DNA from: BJGO01 sp039810885
GTDB taxonomy: Bacteria > Bacteroidota > Bacteroidia > Chitinophagales > UBA10324
DNA: 64,000 nucleotides
Direction: 5' to 3'
Assembly: GCA_039810885.1 (NCBI GenBank)
Contig: JBDHXV010000007.1
Span: 1 to 64,000, forward strand
This document shows, in pieces, positions 54,286 to 62,825 of the stretch; the stretch's first letter is position 1; each line of letters begins with the position of its first letter. The notes beneath the pieces are model-generated. The model searched no databases. It was not told the origin of the DNA and was given only the letters and a program-made list of their open reading frames with translations. A program made the translations under genes and the position numbers.

Positions 54286-54940
54286 TTAAATAGGTCATCA
54301 ATGCATCGTAGCGATCTTTCAAGTCGTCATAAAATTCGGGCTCTTGATACGAATCGCTGATTTTATATTTATAACGCTCCAAGGTTTGAATAACGGGTTG
54401 AACGTTAGGGATATTGATTTTAATGGTGAGTCGTATTACGCTGCTATCGCTATTGGTGGAAGCAAAAGCACAAAGTATTTTTGCCTGATTGCTTTCAACA
54501 TGCCGTGAAACGTCAGATAAAGAATAATCATTTACGGGAATTTCTAATTCTATGATTCCTCCGGGTTCGCAAATGTCGGTATGTGTTGTTAAGTAGGATA
54601 GCAGGCTGTCTGATGATATACTCCCCATATAATTGTTGTCTTTATCAACAATAGGAATAATGCGAAGTTTCAAGGTCGTCGCCACTTTCAAAACCTCAAA
54701 CACATGCTCATAATCGTGAATAAAAGGCGTGAGTAGTTTAAGCTTTAATGCGCCTAAGGCACTCTCCTGTTTATTTACATTTAATAACTCTTCCTCGAAT
54801 ACTAATCCAAGCAGTTGTCTTCCATTAAGAACAGGCAACTGCGTAAGATGATATTCGTTCATAATCTTCAACGCAGTAGCACACGTGTCGGATGGCTTTA
54901 TGGTTGGAATAGAATGTACGATTAATTCAGAGGCTTTCAT
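54278..54940 (-). CDS. CBS-domain protein
   Basis: A 220-residue soluble protein with a CBS pair (about 1-125: TIKPSDTCATALKIMNEYHLTQLPVLNGRQLLGLV and LKLRIIPIVDKDNNYMGSIS). An ACT-like or unassigned C-terminal half follows (GIIELEIPVNDYSLSDVSRHVESNQAKILCA). Such proteins bind adenine nucleotides as sensors. It sits between the hydrolase and the POTRA/barrel gene upstream of nadK, a conserved order in the phylum; the output is unknown. Confidence 0.85.
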   Translation of the reverse strand: MKASELIVHSIPTIKPSDTCATALKIMNEYHLTQLPVLNGRQLLGLVFEEELLNVNKQESALGALKLKLLTPFIHDYEHVFEVLKVATTLKLRIIPIVDKDNNYMGSISSDSLLSYLTTHTDICEPGGIIELEIPVNDYSLSDVSRHVESNQAKILCAFASTNSDSSVIRLTIKINIPNVQPVIQTLERYKYKISDSYQEPEFYDDLKDRYDALMTYLNV

Positions 54941-54945
54941 TAAAC

Positions 54946-55713
54946 TTAATACTGAAACGCAGTTTTGTCTAGAAAGTTTTGCAACAGACGGTTAAATTCT
55001 TCGGGCTTTTCCATCATAGGAGCATGCCCGCACTCTTCCATCCAAACCAACGTAGAGTTTTTTATGAGTTTATGAAAGTCTTCCGCAACAAATGGCGGAG
55101 TTATCTTGTCTTCTTTACCCCAGATTAAAAGCACAGGGCAGTCAATTTGAGGTAATCGGTCGGCAAGGTTTTCGCGCATGGCTGATTTTGCCGTACTGAT
55201 TACGCGCAGCACTTTGTTTCTGTTGTTAACAATGTCAAAAACTTCATCTACCAACTCCTTTGTAGCAGTCTCCGGCTTATAAAAAGTATATTCTGTACGT
55301 TGTTTTATATATTCATAATCTCCGCGCTTGGGAAATGAACCTCCAAATGCACGCTCAAATAACCCACTGCTGCCGGTAAGCACCATCGCTTTCACCTTTT
55401 CCGGATTTTCTAAACAATAGATTTGAGCTACGTGGCCGCCAAGCGAGTTGCCTATGATAATCATATTGTCTAACTGCTTGTGTTCAACAAAACGACGAAC
55501 AAATTTTACCAAGCCACCAACAGTTGATTCTAACAATCCCAGTTCAAAGATGGGTAATAAGGGAATAATGACGCGATAGTTGGATTTAAAGTCATTCAAT
55601 ATATATTGATAGTTACTTAATGCACCAAATAAGCCGTGTAACAGCAAAAGAGGTTCTCCTTTTCCTTCATCAATAAACTTAAATTCTTTTTCTTGCTTGA
55701 TATCAAACTGCAT
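54946..55713 (-). CDS. Alpha/beta-fold hydrolase
   Basis: A 255-residue alpha/beta hydrolase. The oxyanion region is LLLHGLFGALSNY, the nucleophile elbow GNSLGGHVA, the acid is in PVLLIWGKEDKITPP, and the catalytic His in MEECGHAPMMEKPEEF. No signal peptide is visible. It lies 5 bp upstream of the CBS gene. The substrate (ester, lipid or amide) cannot be deduced. Confidence 0.88.
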   Translation of the reverse strand: MQFDIKQEKEFKFIDEGKGEPLLLLHGLFGALSNYQYILNDFKSNYRVIIPLLPIFELGLLESTVGGLVKFVRRFVEHKQLDNMIIIGNSLGGHVAQIYCLENPEKVKAMVLTGSSGLFERAFGGSFPKRGDYEYIKQRTEYTFYKPETATKELVDEVFDIVNNRNKVLRVISTAKSAMRENLADRLPQIDCPVLLIWGKEDKITPPFVAEDFHKLIKNSTLVWMEECGHAPMMEKPEEFNRLLQNFLDKTAFQY

Positions 55714-55754
55714 GTTAAGGTCTCGTTGTGGCTAAAATAAAGCAATTATTCTTT

Positions 55755-56339
55755 TTACGAGTTATTAAATGTGGTCAAGTAGTTTAGGGTATTGTTTAAT
55801 AATTGCATTCCTGCAATGGTTAGTACGCTTTCCGGATGAAACTGAAAGCCGATTATAGGATAGTTGCTATGTTCAAAACACATCAACTCGCTCTCTTTCG
55901 TATAGGCCAAAACATTAATAGTTTCAGGAAGGTCAGCCAATACCAGAGAGTGGTAACGCATGGCTTCAAAAGGCAACTTTATATCTTTAAAGATAGGGTG
56001 GCAATGATAATAGACGGCAGAAGTTTTTCCGTGCATAGGCTTGAGTGCATGCACGAGGCGGGCCCCAAAAAAACTTCCCAGAGCTTGATGGCCTAAGCAG
56101 ATCCCAAGCATAGGCTTAGTCGTGTAATGTTGTTGAATAATAGACAATAAGTTGCCGGCTTCGGCGGGAGTTCTTGGCCCCGGTGAAAAAACGATAATAT
56201 CCTTCTGAGCAAACCATTTCTCTGTACCATTGCACTCATCGTTGCGAACGATCTGAATACGATGACCTAAGCGGGCGAAGCAATCATAAAGATTGTATGT
56301 GAACGAGTCGTAATTATCAACCAATAAAATATTCCTCAC
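55755..56339 (-). CDS. pabA: Aminodeoxychorismate/anthranilate synthase glutaminase subunit
   Basis: A class I glutamine amidotransferase of 194 residues. LVDNYDSFTYNLYDCFARLG opens the protein, Cys81 lies in LGICLGHQALG, and His/Glu lie in GFQFHPESVLT. SPGPRTPAEAG is the family loop. It supplies ammonia for either aminodeoxychorismate (folate) or anthranilate (tryptophan) synthesis; with no trp genes nearby I favour PabA. It overlaps cvpA by 4 bp. Confidence 0.85.
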   Translation of the reverse strand: MRNILLVDNYDSFTYNLYDCFARLGHRIQIVRNDECNGTEKWFAQKDIIVFSPGPRTPAEAGNLLSIIQQHYTTKPMLGICLGHQALGSFFGARLVHALKPMHGKTSAVYYHCHPIFKDIKLPFEAMRYHSLVLADLPETINVLAYTKESELMCFEHSNYPIIGFQFHPESVLTIAGMQLLNNTLNYLTTFNNS

Positions 56340-56887
56340 TTGAGCAACTCCGGAATATCGGGCAGGTTAAGGTGATTAAAATATTTTTTTAAATCGCTTA
56401 ATAAGCCTTTTAAGGCAGGCAAGTTGTGATCAATGAAGTTAAAAAATCCAGGAGCGATCGGCTCGGCCAGGCTATACAACTTCGAGCTTGCTTTAACATC
56501 GGGATTAATTAATCCCGCCTGATTAACCAGCCATAAGGCTACGCTGGCCAGCAATAAGAATAGCGTTCCTTTAAATAACGCGCCCGCTATTTTGTTAATA
56601 ATGCCTAGTTGAGCTACTGAAATTATTTTGTCAATGAGCTTCGCAAATAAAATAACGAGAATTACTACCCCTGTAAATAACAAGGCAAAAGAAACCAGCG
56701 GTATGTAGGGGGAGGTAGAATCAAGTGCCGAACGAAGCCATTCAGAACATAGTGCCGAAAGTTTCAGTGCGACAAACAACCCGATTATCCAAGCAATACC
56801 CGAGAATAATGTGAGAATAAATCCTCGCATAAATCCGCGATAACAACCAAACCCGACAACGGCCAAAAGGAATAAGTCGATAACCAC
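56336..56887 (-). CDS. CvpA family membrane protein
   Basis: A 183-residue protein with four hydrophobic segments in the first 125 residues, starting VIDLFLLAVVGFGCYRGFMRGFILTLFSGIAW, the typical CvpA opening. The soluble tail ends in IPELLK. CvpA relatives are linked to colicin V production and membrane homeostasis. It overlaps the YqeY-like gene by one base and pabA by four. Confidence 0.85.
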   Translation of the reverse strand: MVIDLFLLAVVGFGCYRGFMRGFILTLFSGIAWIIGLFVALKLSALCSEWLRSALDSTSPYIPLVSFALLFTGVVILVILFAKLIDKIISVAQLGIINKIAGALFKGTLFLLLASVALWLVNQAGLINPDVKASSKLYSLAEPIAPGFFNFIDHNLPALKGLLSDLKKYFNHLNLPDIPELLK

Positions 56888-57342
56888 TATGAGCCACTCA
56901 ATAATTCCTTCACCATAGCGGAAATGCTCTTTCCATCGGCCTTACCGGCTAGCGATTTTGTAGCTACTCCCATAACCTTACCCATATCTGAAGGAGCGGC
57001 AGCGCCAACTTGTGCGATGATTTCGCTCAGCGCATTGCGAAGTTCTTCAACACTCATTTGTGCGGGCAAGAATTTTTCAATGACGGCAATTTCCTCCTTC
57101 TCTTTTTGCGCCAAATCGACACGATTCTCTTTCTCAAATATTTCTAATGCATCCTTACGCTGCTTCACGAGCTTTTGAAGAAGCTTGAGTTCGCCATCCG
57201 CATCGATTTCTCCATTGGCCCCCTTCTCCGTTTTGGCAATAATAATAGCAGCTTTTATAGCGCGAACTCCGCGTAAAGTTGCTTCATCTTTGTTTTTCAT
57301 GGCCTCTTTCATTAAGCCCATGATTTGTTGTTCTAATGACAT
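56887..57342 (-). CDS. GatB/YqeY domain protein
   Basis: A 151-residue helical protein similar to the tRNA-binding C-terminal region of GatB. MSLEQQIMGLMKEAMKNKDEATLRGVRAIKAAI, LQKLVKQRKDALEIFEKENRVDLAQKEKEEIAVIEKFLP and DMGKVMGVATKSLAGKADGKSISAMVKELL are family hallmarks. It is the first gene of the yqeY-cvpA-pabA group and follows an exact TAnnTTTG box. Confidence 0.92.
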   Translation of the reverse strand: MSLEQQIMGLMKEAMKNKDEATLRGVRAIKAAIIIAKTEKGANGEIDADGELKLLQKLVKQRKDALEIFEKENRVDLAQKEKEEIAVIEKFLPAQMSVEELRNALSEIIAQVGAAAPSDMGKVMGVATKSLAGKADGKSISAMVKELLSGS

Positions 57343-57361
57343 GCGATGTTACATTTAAGTG

Positions 57362-57369
57362 CAAATCTA
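57362..57369 (-). promoter_or_regulatory. TAnnTTTG box upstream of the yqeY group
   Basis: On the minus strand TAGATTTG matches the -7 consensus and ends 19 bp before the ATG of the YqeY-like gene. A TTTG (57384-57387) lies upstream but at only 14 bp spacing. Confidence 0.35.
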
Positions 57370-57406
57370 AAGGCAATAAAAAACAAAATTCGAATTGCTT
57401 TTTATA

Positions 57407-59548
57407 TCACCAGAGAATGGTCATTTCATTAAATAAGTAAGAGGCCTTTCCCAGTTCATCAATAATATATAACATATAGCGGGTGTCTAATGAAATATTG
57501 CGACAGCGTGCCGGGTCAAAATAAATATCGCTCATGGTTCCTTCCCATACGCGATCAAAGTTGATACCGACTAGCTCACCCCGTGCATTTAGAACCGGGC
57601 TTCCGCTGTTCCCTCCCGTTGTGTGATTAGAGGCTATAAAACAAGTATGCAGATTGCCATCCTTATCGCCGTATTTACCAAACTTTTTTTCAGTTAACAT
57701 TTTCTCATAGTCCGGAAGTAGAACATAATCATCAGCCGACACGGTATAATATTTTTCGAGAATGCCTTCACTTGTCGAATACCAGTTATATGTAACAGCA
57801 TCATAAGGATTGTAAGACTTTACATTTCCATAAGCAATGCGAAGTGTACTGTTGGCATCGGGGAAGAATTTCTTCTCGGGGAATAGGTGCATTTGTTCAT
57901 TCATATATTCCCGATTCAACTCAATAAGAGGTGTGTTAAATTGTTGATATTTATTTACAATGAGTTTGTAATAATTGCGCACAGCTATTGCTAATAAGTA
58001 AAGAGGGTCTTGTTCTAATTGTTTTTTCGATTTCCGGTTAAGATTTTCAATCCACGTAATTAGGGACTTTTCATTGTTAAGGAAAGAAGAGGGATAAGTG
58101 GATAGAGCATAAAGATGAATATCGTTTTTGTGCTTTTTTATAGCATCTTCAATAAAGGGAATGCGTAATGAGGCGGGCGTATTTTCCCAATATAAGGGGA
58201 TGAGCGCCTCAAATACAGCGGCGTCCGCTTGTTGGTTATAGTCTTTAAAAAAGCCACGGATGTTTTTTTTCCATTCTTCTTTTTTCTCTGCACTAATAAT
58301 AAAATTGTTTGCCGAGGCCTGTTGTAAAATATCATTCAACACATAAGCTATTTTGAAAATTTCAGGAGCCATTAATGCCTCAGAAGTATAATCCAGTATG
58401 GGCTGATAAATATGCAATGAATCATAGAATACGTTCATCAACTTTAAAGTCTCTGTTGCATTAAACTCATCGGTGCTGCGTTTCGATATTTCTTGCTCAT
58501 AATCTTTCTTAAGTTGTACAACATTACATTCCTGCAGCCCCTTCATTTCTCCCTGCCACTTCTTCCACGCATTACTTACTCCGTTATACTTCGCTTGATA
58601 TTGTAATCGAATTGTATCATTTTTCTTCATGAATTGTTGCCAAATATTCAAGCGCATAGTGCGCACCTGCACACGTATAGGATCAGCTACATTCGCAACT
58701 AAGTCAACCGCAAAGGAGGAAAAGTATTGTTGAGTTCGCCCGGGAAAACCATATACCATTGTAAAATCATCTTCTTTAATTCCTCGTGCAGATACAGGTA
58801 GAAAATATTTAGGCTGGTAGGGGATGTTATCGGGGCTATACTCAGCAGGCTCATTATTATCTTTAGCATAAATGCGGAACAATGAAAAATCTCCGGTGTG
58901 CCGAGGCCAAATCCAGTTGTCGGTGTCGCCGCCATAATTGCCTATACTTATGGGCGGAACTCCCACAAGGCGTATATCTTTGAACTCTTCGGTAACGAAT
59001 AAAAAGTATTGATTGCCATTGTAGAAAGGAACAACATAAGCCCCGTAAGTCGTGCCGCGGATTGCTTCTCCGATTAGAATATTACTGATGCTGTCCACTA
59101 TCCGTGTACGGGCGATCTCATCGTGCAAATCACTTGCGAGTGGAATAATCTGAGCACTAACATCTTCTATACTAACGATAAATGTTACAGAAAGTCCCTT
59201 GCAGGGCAGTTCTTCATCTTTACTCTTAGCCCAAAAACCATTTTTGAGATAGTTATTTTCTATAGTGCTTAGGCGTTGAACGTTCCCTAGTCCACAATGG
59301 TGATTCGTCACTAATAAACCATCTTTGCCAATAACTTCGCCCGTACAACCACCGCCGAATATGACTATAGCATCTTTTATAGAGGGCCGCTCCTGATTGT
59401 AAAGAGTTGTTTTATCAAGCTGAAACCCCTTACTGCGCATATCGTTTATCGTTGCTTCATCTATCAAATTAGGTTGCCACATTCCTTGCGCAAGTAATGA
59501 TGCAGCGTATAAAATATTCAGTATCGAAACAAAGAAAAACTTTTCCAT
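57407..59548 (-). CDS. S46 family serine dipeptidyl-peptidase (DPP11-like)
   Basis: A periplasmic exopeptidase that removes N-terminal dipeptides. The signal peptide MEKFFFVSILNILYAASLLAQG is followed by GGCTGEVIGKDGLLVTNHHCG (catalytic His 84), GGDTDNWIWPRHTGDFSLFRIY (Asp) and GGNSGSPVLNARGELVGINFDRVWEG (Ser near 647). Arg in NFDRVWE marks the acidic-P1-specific DPP11 type as I recall it; DPP7 has Gly. The 713 residues are family length. It supports amino-acid nutrition from peptides. Confidence 0.93.
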   Translation of the reverse strand: MEKFFFVSILNILYAASLLAQGMWQPNLIDEATINDMRSKGFQLDKTTLYNQERPSIKDAIVIFGGGCTGEVIGKDGLLVTNHHCGLGNVQRLSTIENNYLKNGFWAKSKDEELPCKGLSVTFIVSIEDVSAQIIPLASDLHDEIARTRIVDSISNILIGEAIRGTTYGAYVVPFYNGNQYFLFVTEEFKDIRLVGVPPISIGNYGGDTDNWIWPRHTGDFSLFRIYAKDNNEPAEYSPDNIPYQPKYFLPVSARGIKEDDFTMVYGFPGRTQQYFSSFAVDLVANVADPIRVQVRTMRLNIWQQFMKKNDTIRLQYQAKYNGVSNAWKKWQGEMKGLQECNVVQLKKDYEQEISKRSTDEFNATETLKLMNVFYDSLHIYQPILDYTSEALMAPEIFKIAYVLNDILQQASANNFIISAEKKEEWKKNIRGFFKDYNQQADAAVFEALIPLYWENTPASLRIPFIEDAIKKHKNDIHLYALSTYPSSFLNNEKSLITWIENLNRKSKKQLEQDPLYLLAIAVRNYYKLIVNKYQQFNTPLIELNREYMNEQMHLFPEKKFFPDANSTLRIAYGNVKSYNPYDAVTYNWYSTSEGILEKYYTVSADDYVLLPDYEKMLTEKKFGKYGDKDGNLHTCFIASNHTTGGNSGSPVLNARGELVGINFDRVWEGTMSDIYFDPARCRNISLDTRYMLYIIDELGKASYLFNEMTILW

Positions 59549-59600
59549 AAGAAGAAACGTGTGCGGCTAAAAATATCAAAAACCACACGACATCGTCTTC

Positions 59601-60407
59601 CTATGGTTTTACAAACTTGATGATATCATTTCCACACTGCAACAGATATATACCTCTTTCCAAATGATAGCAAGGTATATTAAGGCTAATTTCTCCAGGC
59701 GCAAGAGTGCTTCCATAAGCGAGTTGTCCGCTAACGGTATATAAATTTACACTTCGTACGGCATTAGCCGGATTAATGCTAAGAATTAAATGACCATTAT
59801 CTTGTGATAGAATTCTTAATGTGCTATTTTCTTTAATGGAAGAAATGCCAACGCCCTGTGATGAGTTGAGAGGCAACTTAAATGCATATACATTGTCGCC
59901 CACAACTTGATCATCATTATTTGCCGCTAAGCCGGCTACACAAAACTTTACCGGTCCGGCATCTGTAGCGGGAGCCGTCCAATTAAATGTCCAAATGTTT
60001 GTATCATCCGCATTCTTATGACCGATATAGGTGATTCCGCCAATCGTTTGGATGCTGGTTGTTGTTGAATTAATGACTGCCAAAGTGCCAACTGCATTAT
60101 TGTTGGCATCCACAACCGCCGCTTCAAATCCAAACCGATATTTAGTAGAATCGTTTACCGAAACGCTAACGGTATATTGTGTGCCGGGAGTGTATTCCGT
60201 TCCGTTGCCGTCATACATTATACTTACAGAACCGGGCCCCGTGTTGGGTTGTGAGTTATGACAAGAAGACACCCCACACCCACCGCCGCCGGGTATATAA
60301 CAGGCGTCGGGTGGCGGTGTGGTAGAATAGGTTAGAGACTCGGTAGTAGATAATAGCACTGCTAGGAATGTAATACTGACGATGGAAGCAAGAGTAATTA
60401 TTTTCAT
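59601..60407 (-). CDS. Secreted T9SS-type protein with choice-of-anchor V domain
   Basis: A 268-residue exported protein. The signal peptide is followed by PGGGGCGVSSCHNSQPNTGPGSVS, where choice-of-anchor V/Reeler-like proteins usually carry a CxxCH haem-like motif; here the spacing is CxxxxCH. The beta-sandwich runs to about residue 185. The C-terminal 75 residues (STLRILSQDNGHLILSINPANAVRSVNLYTVSGQ, LERGIYLLQCGNDIIKFVKP) form a type A T9SS sorting domain. It should be exported by T9SS and cell-surface attached or released. Confidence 0.85.
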   Translation of the reverse strand: MKIITLASIVSITFLAVLLSTTESLTYSTTPPPDACYIPGGGGCGVSSCHNSQPNTGPGSVSIMYDGNGTEYTPGTQYTVSVSVNDSTKYRFGFEAAVVDANNNAVGTLAVINSTTTSIQTIGGITYIGHKNADDTNIWTFNWTAPATDAGPVKFCVAGLAANNDDQVVGDNVYAFKLPLNSSQGVGISSIKENSTLRILSQDNGHLILSINPANAVRSVNLYTVSGQLAYGSTLAPGEISLNIPCYHLERGIYLLQCGNDIIKFVKP

Positions 60408-60592
60408 AAGTTTTAGAAAAATAAAGGTAAAAAGTTATTATTAAGATTAATTATTTTTTCAATGAACATGTGCCCTCCACTTATTTGTTTCTTTATAAAA
60501 GAAGACGACATTTACTATTATACAAACATTAAGCCTTTTTGATTAATTATTAAAAAGAATTTCGTGTAGAGTGCATGTATTTGATGCTTTTA

Positions 60593-60600
60593 TATATTTG
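60593..60600 (+). promoter_or_regulatory. TAnnTTTG box upstream of the DUF4290 gene
   Basis: TATATTTG matches the -7 consensus and ends 10 bp before ATG 60611. It supports that start over an upstream in-frame ATG at 60575. Confidence 0.35.
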
Positions 60601-60610
60601 TAGCATAATA

Positions 60611-61267
60611 ATGGAATACAATACCACGAGGCCTCAACTGCGGTATACCGAGTACGGCCGTATCATCAAAAGTTACGTGGATCACATTCTCACTATTCAA
60701 GATCGCGAAAAGCGCACCCGCGCTGCCCGAACGGTAATTGATATGATGATGATGGCAAATCCGCAGTTTAAGAATATTGAAGAGTACAAACACAAGCTTT
60801 GGGATCATCTTTATATTATGAGTGATTTCAAACTGGATGTCGATGCACCTTATCCGGCTCCTCCACCCGAGGCCGCAGACTTTAAGCGACCGGAGCACAT
60901 GCATTATCCCGATGGTAAAATCAAGAACCAAACATTTGGCAAAAACTTCGAGCGATTTATTGAGCGCGCAATTGTATGCGATGATCCGGAAAAACTAAAA
61001 GGATATGCGGAAACTGCAGCTTATTACATCAAGTTGGCTTACCTCAACTGGAACAACGAACACGTTACAGATGAATCAGTGAAATCGGATTTATATAATT
61101 TAAGCAATGGTAAACTAAGCGTAGATGAAACATATAACCTTGATAATGTGAAAGGCGGCACGGCGTATCAGCAAAATTATGCCTTAGACAAGAAGAAAAA
61201 TAAAAAGCATAAAAAGCAATTTTTTCGCGGTAACAGTGGCGGAAAAAAATTTTTTAAGAAGAGATAA
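60611..61267 (+). CDS. DUF4290 family protein
   Basis: From ATG 60611 the protein is 218 residues, starting MEYNTTRPQLRYTEYGRIIKSYVDHILTIQDREKRTRAA. This opening, with RTVIDMMMMANPQFKNIEEYKHKLWDHLYIMS, is typical of DUF4290, a Bacteroidota-restricted cytosolic family of unknown function. A very Lys-rich tail (KKKNKKHKKQFFRGNSGGKKFFKKR) suggests nucleic-acid binding. An in-frame ATG at 60575 lies upstream of the probable promoter box and is less likely. It precedes murA, an order I recall as common in the phylum. Confidence 0.88.
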   Translation: MEYNTTRPQLRYTEYGRIIKSYVDHILTIQDREKRTRAARTVIDMMMMANPQFKNIEEYKHKLWDHLYIMSDFKLDVDAPYPAPPPEAADFKRPEHMHYPDGKIKNQTFGKNFERFIERAIVCDDPEKLKGYAETAAYYIKLAYLNWNNEHVTDESVKSDLYNLSNGKLSVDETYNLDNVKGGTAYQQNYALDKKKNKKHKKQFFRGNSGGKKFFKKR

Positions 61268-61288
61268 CAAAACGCAACACACTCAATT

Positions 61289-61310
61289 TTGCTAATCCGG
61301 ATTTTAGCAA
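61289..61310 (+). terminator. Weak hairpin after the DUF4290 gene
   Basis: TTGCTAA (61289-61295) pairs with TTAGCAA (61304-61310), with a palindromic TCCGGA in the loop. No T tract follows, so terminator function is uncertain. Confidence 0.25.
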
Positions 61311-61445
61311 ACAAGGGCTGATATAATCTGGCCATAAGCGAGGTAATACAGCAGATTAACGGATTAAACTATACATCCCACACGCTCACTGTTAATCATC
61401 ATCTCATTTAGAGAATTACGTGCCTCGACTTGCCTTTATTTTAGC

Positions 61446-61464
61446 AACGCTACAAAAAAGCGTT
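61446..61464 (+). promoter_or_regulatory. Small hairpin abutting the murA start
   Basis: AACGCT (61446-61451) pairs with AGCGTT (61459-61464) and ends one base before ATG 61466. It could affect translation initiation, or favour the second ATG at 61472. The stem is only 6 bp. Confidence 0.25.
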
Positions 61465-61465
61465 A

Positions 61466-62779
61466 ATGGCTATGGCTGATATATTTGAAGTAACGGGAGG
61501 AAAAAAACTAAAAGGAGAAATTGTTCCACAAGGGGCTAAAAATGAAGCATTACAAATACTTTGTGCCACTCTTTTAACAGAGAGAGAAGTTGTCATTCAT
61601 AACATACCGGATATTCTGGATGTGAATATGCTCATAACTCTTATTGCTGACTTTGGAGTAGAAGTAAAAAAGTTAGCCCACGGGTCCTATTCATTTAAGG
61701 CCGACAATGTTAACCTTGACTACCTTTATTCTGAAGATTACCGATTTAAAGCCGCTCGGTTGCGCGGTTCTATCATGATGATAGGGCCTCTATTGGCTCG
61801 ATTCAAAAGAGCCTTTATTCCTAAACCGGGGGGAGACAAAATTGGTCGCAGACGATTAGATACCCACTTCCTTGGATTTGAAAAACTCGGTGCTCAGTTT
61901 AAGTTTAATAACAATGACAATAGCTTCAGCATAGATGCATCTGAACTAAGAGGAACCTATATGCTTCTTGATGAAGCATCTGTCACGGGAACAGCCAACA
62001 TAGTTATGGCAGCAGTACTCGCCAAAGGCACAACAACTATTTTTAACGCTGCATGTGAGCCGTATCTGCAACAATTATGTAAAATGCTTGTACGTATGGG
62101 GGCTAGGATAGAAGGAATCGGCTCCAACTTGCTGACTATTCATGGTGTGGACTCTCTGAGTGGAACGGAACACACTTTGTTGAGCGATATGATAGAAGTG
62201 GGCAGCTTCATTGGAATGGCTGCCATGACACAAAGTGAAATCACCATAAAAAATGCACAGCCACACGAGCTTGGAATAATCCCCGACAACTTTCGTAAAC
62301 TCGGCATTCAACTTGATATACAAGGAGATGATATTATTGTACCCTATCAAAGGCATTATGAAATCCAAACATTCATTGACGGTTCGGTATTGACTATTGC
62401 AGATGCTATTTGGCCGGGGCTGACCCCCGATTTGTTATCTGTTATTCTTGTAACCGCAACACAAGCGAAAGGCACAGTTCTAATTCATCAGAAAATGTTT
62501 GAAAGTCGTCTTTTCTTTGTGGATAAACTGATTGATATGGGGGCTCAAATTATATTGTGCGACCCTCACAGAGCCGCAGTCATCGGCATCAACAGAGCCT
62601 ATAAACTTCGTGGTATAAAAATGACTTCTCCGGATATACGTGCAGGCGTTGCACTACTTATTGCTGCAATGAGTGCAGAAGGAGTTAGCACCATTAACAA
62701 TATTAATCAAATTGACCGCGGATATCAAAACATTGAACAACGATTAAATGCATTAGGGGCAGATATAAGCCGGAAGTAA
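61466..62779 (+). CDS. murA: UDP-N-acetylglucosamine 1-carboxyvinyltransferase MurA
   Basis: Transfers enolpyruvate from PEP to UDP-GlcNAc, the first committed step of peptidoglycan synthesis. QGAKNEALQILCATLL holds the Lys25/Asn26 pair. In the active-site loop KPGGDKIGRRRLDTH the usual Cys is Asp124; family knowledge links this to fosfomycin insensitivity. The C-terminal segments DIRAGVALLIAAMSAEG and DRGYQNIEQRLNALGA are typical. The 437 residues are normal. Start ATG 61466 or 61472 (MADIFEV). Confidence 0.96.
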   Translation: MAMADIFEVTGGKKLKGEIVPQGAKNEALQILCATLLTEREVVIHNIPDILDVNMLITLIADFGVEVKKLAHGSYSFKADNVNLDYLYSEDYRFKAARLRGSIMMIGPLLARFKRAFIPKPGGDKIGRRRLDTHFLGFEKLGAQFKFNNNDNSFSIDASELRGTYMLLDEASVTGTANIVMAAVLAKGTTTIFNAACEPYLQQLCKMLVRMGARIEGIGSNLLTIHGVDSLSGTEHTLLSDMIEVGSFIGMAAMTQSEITIKNAQPHELGIIPDNFRKLGIQLDIQGDDIIVPYQRHYEIQTFIDGSVLTIADAIWPGLTPDLLSVILVTATQAKGTVLIHQKMFESRLFFVDKLIDMGAQIILCDPHRAAVIGINRAYKLRGIKMTSPDIRAGVALLIAAMSAEGVSTINNINQIDRGYQNIEQRLNALGADISRK

Positions 62780-62812
62780 CGTAGGTCACAATTCAAATGT
62801 ATTATGGCATGA

Positions 62813-62820
62813 TATATTTG
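62813..62820 (+). promoter_or_regulatory. TAnnTTTG box upstream of the thioredoxin-like gene
   Basis: TATATTTG matches the -7 consensus and ends 5 bp before the ATG, implying a leaderless or nearly leaderless transcript. No -33 TTTG is seen. Confidence 0.3.
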
Positions 62821-62825
62821 CATTT

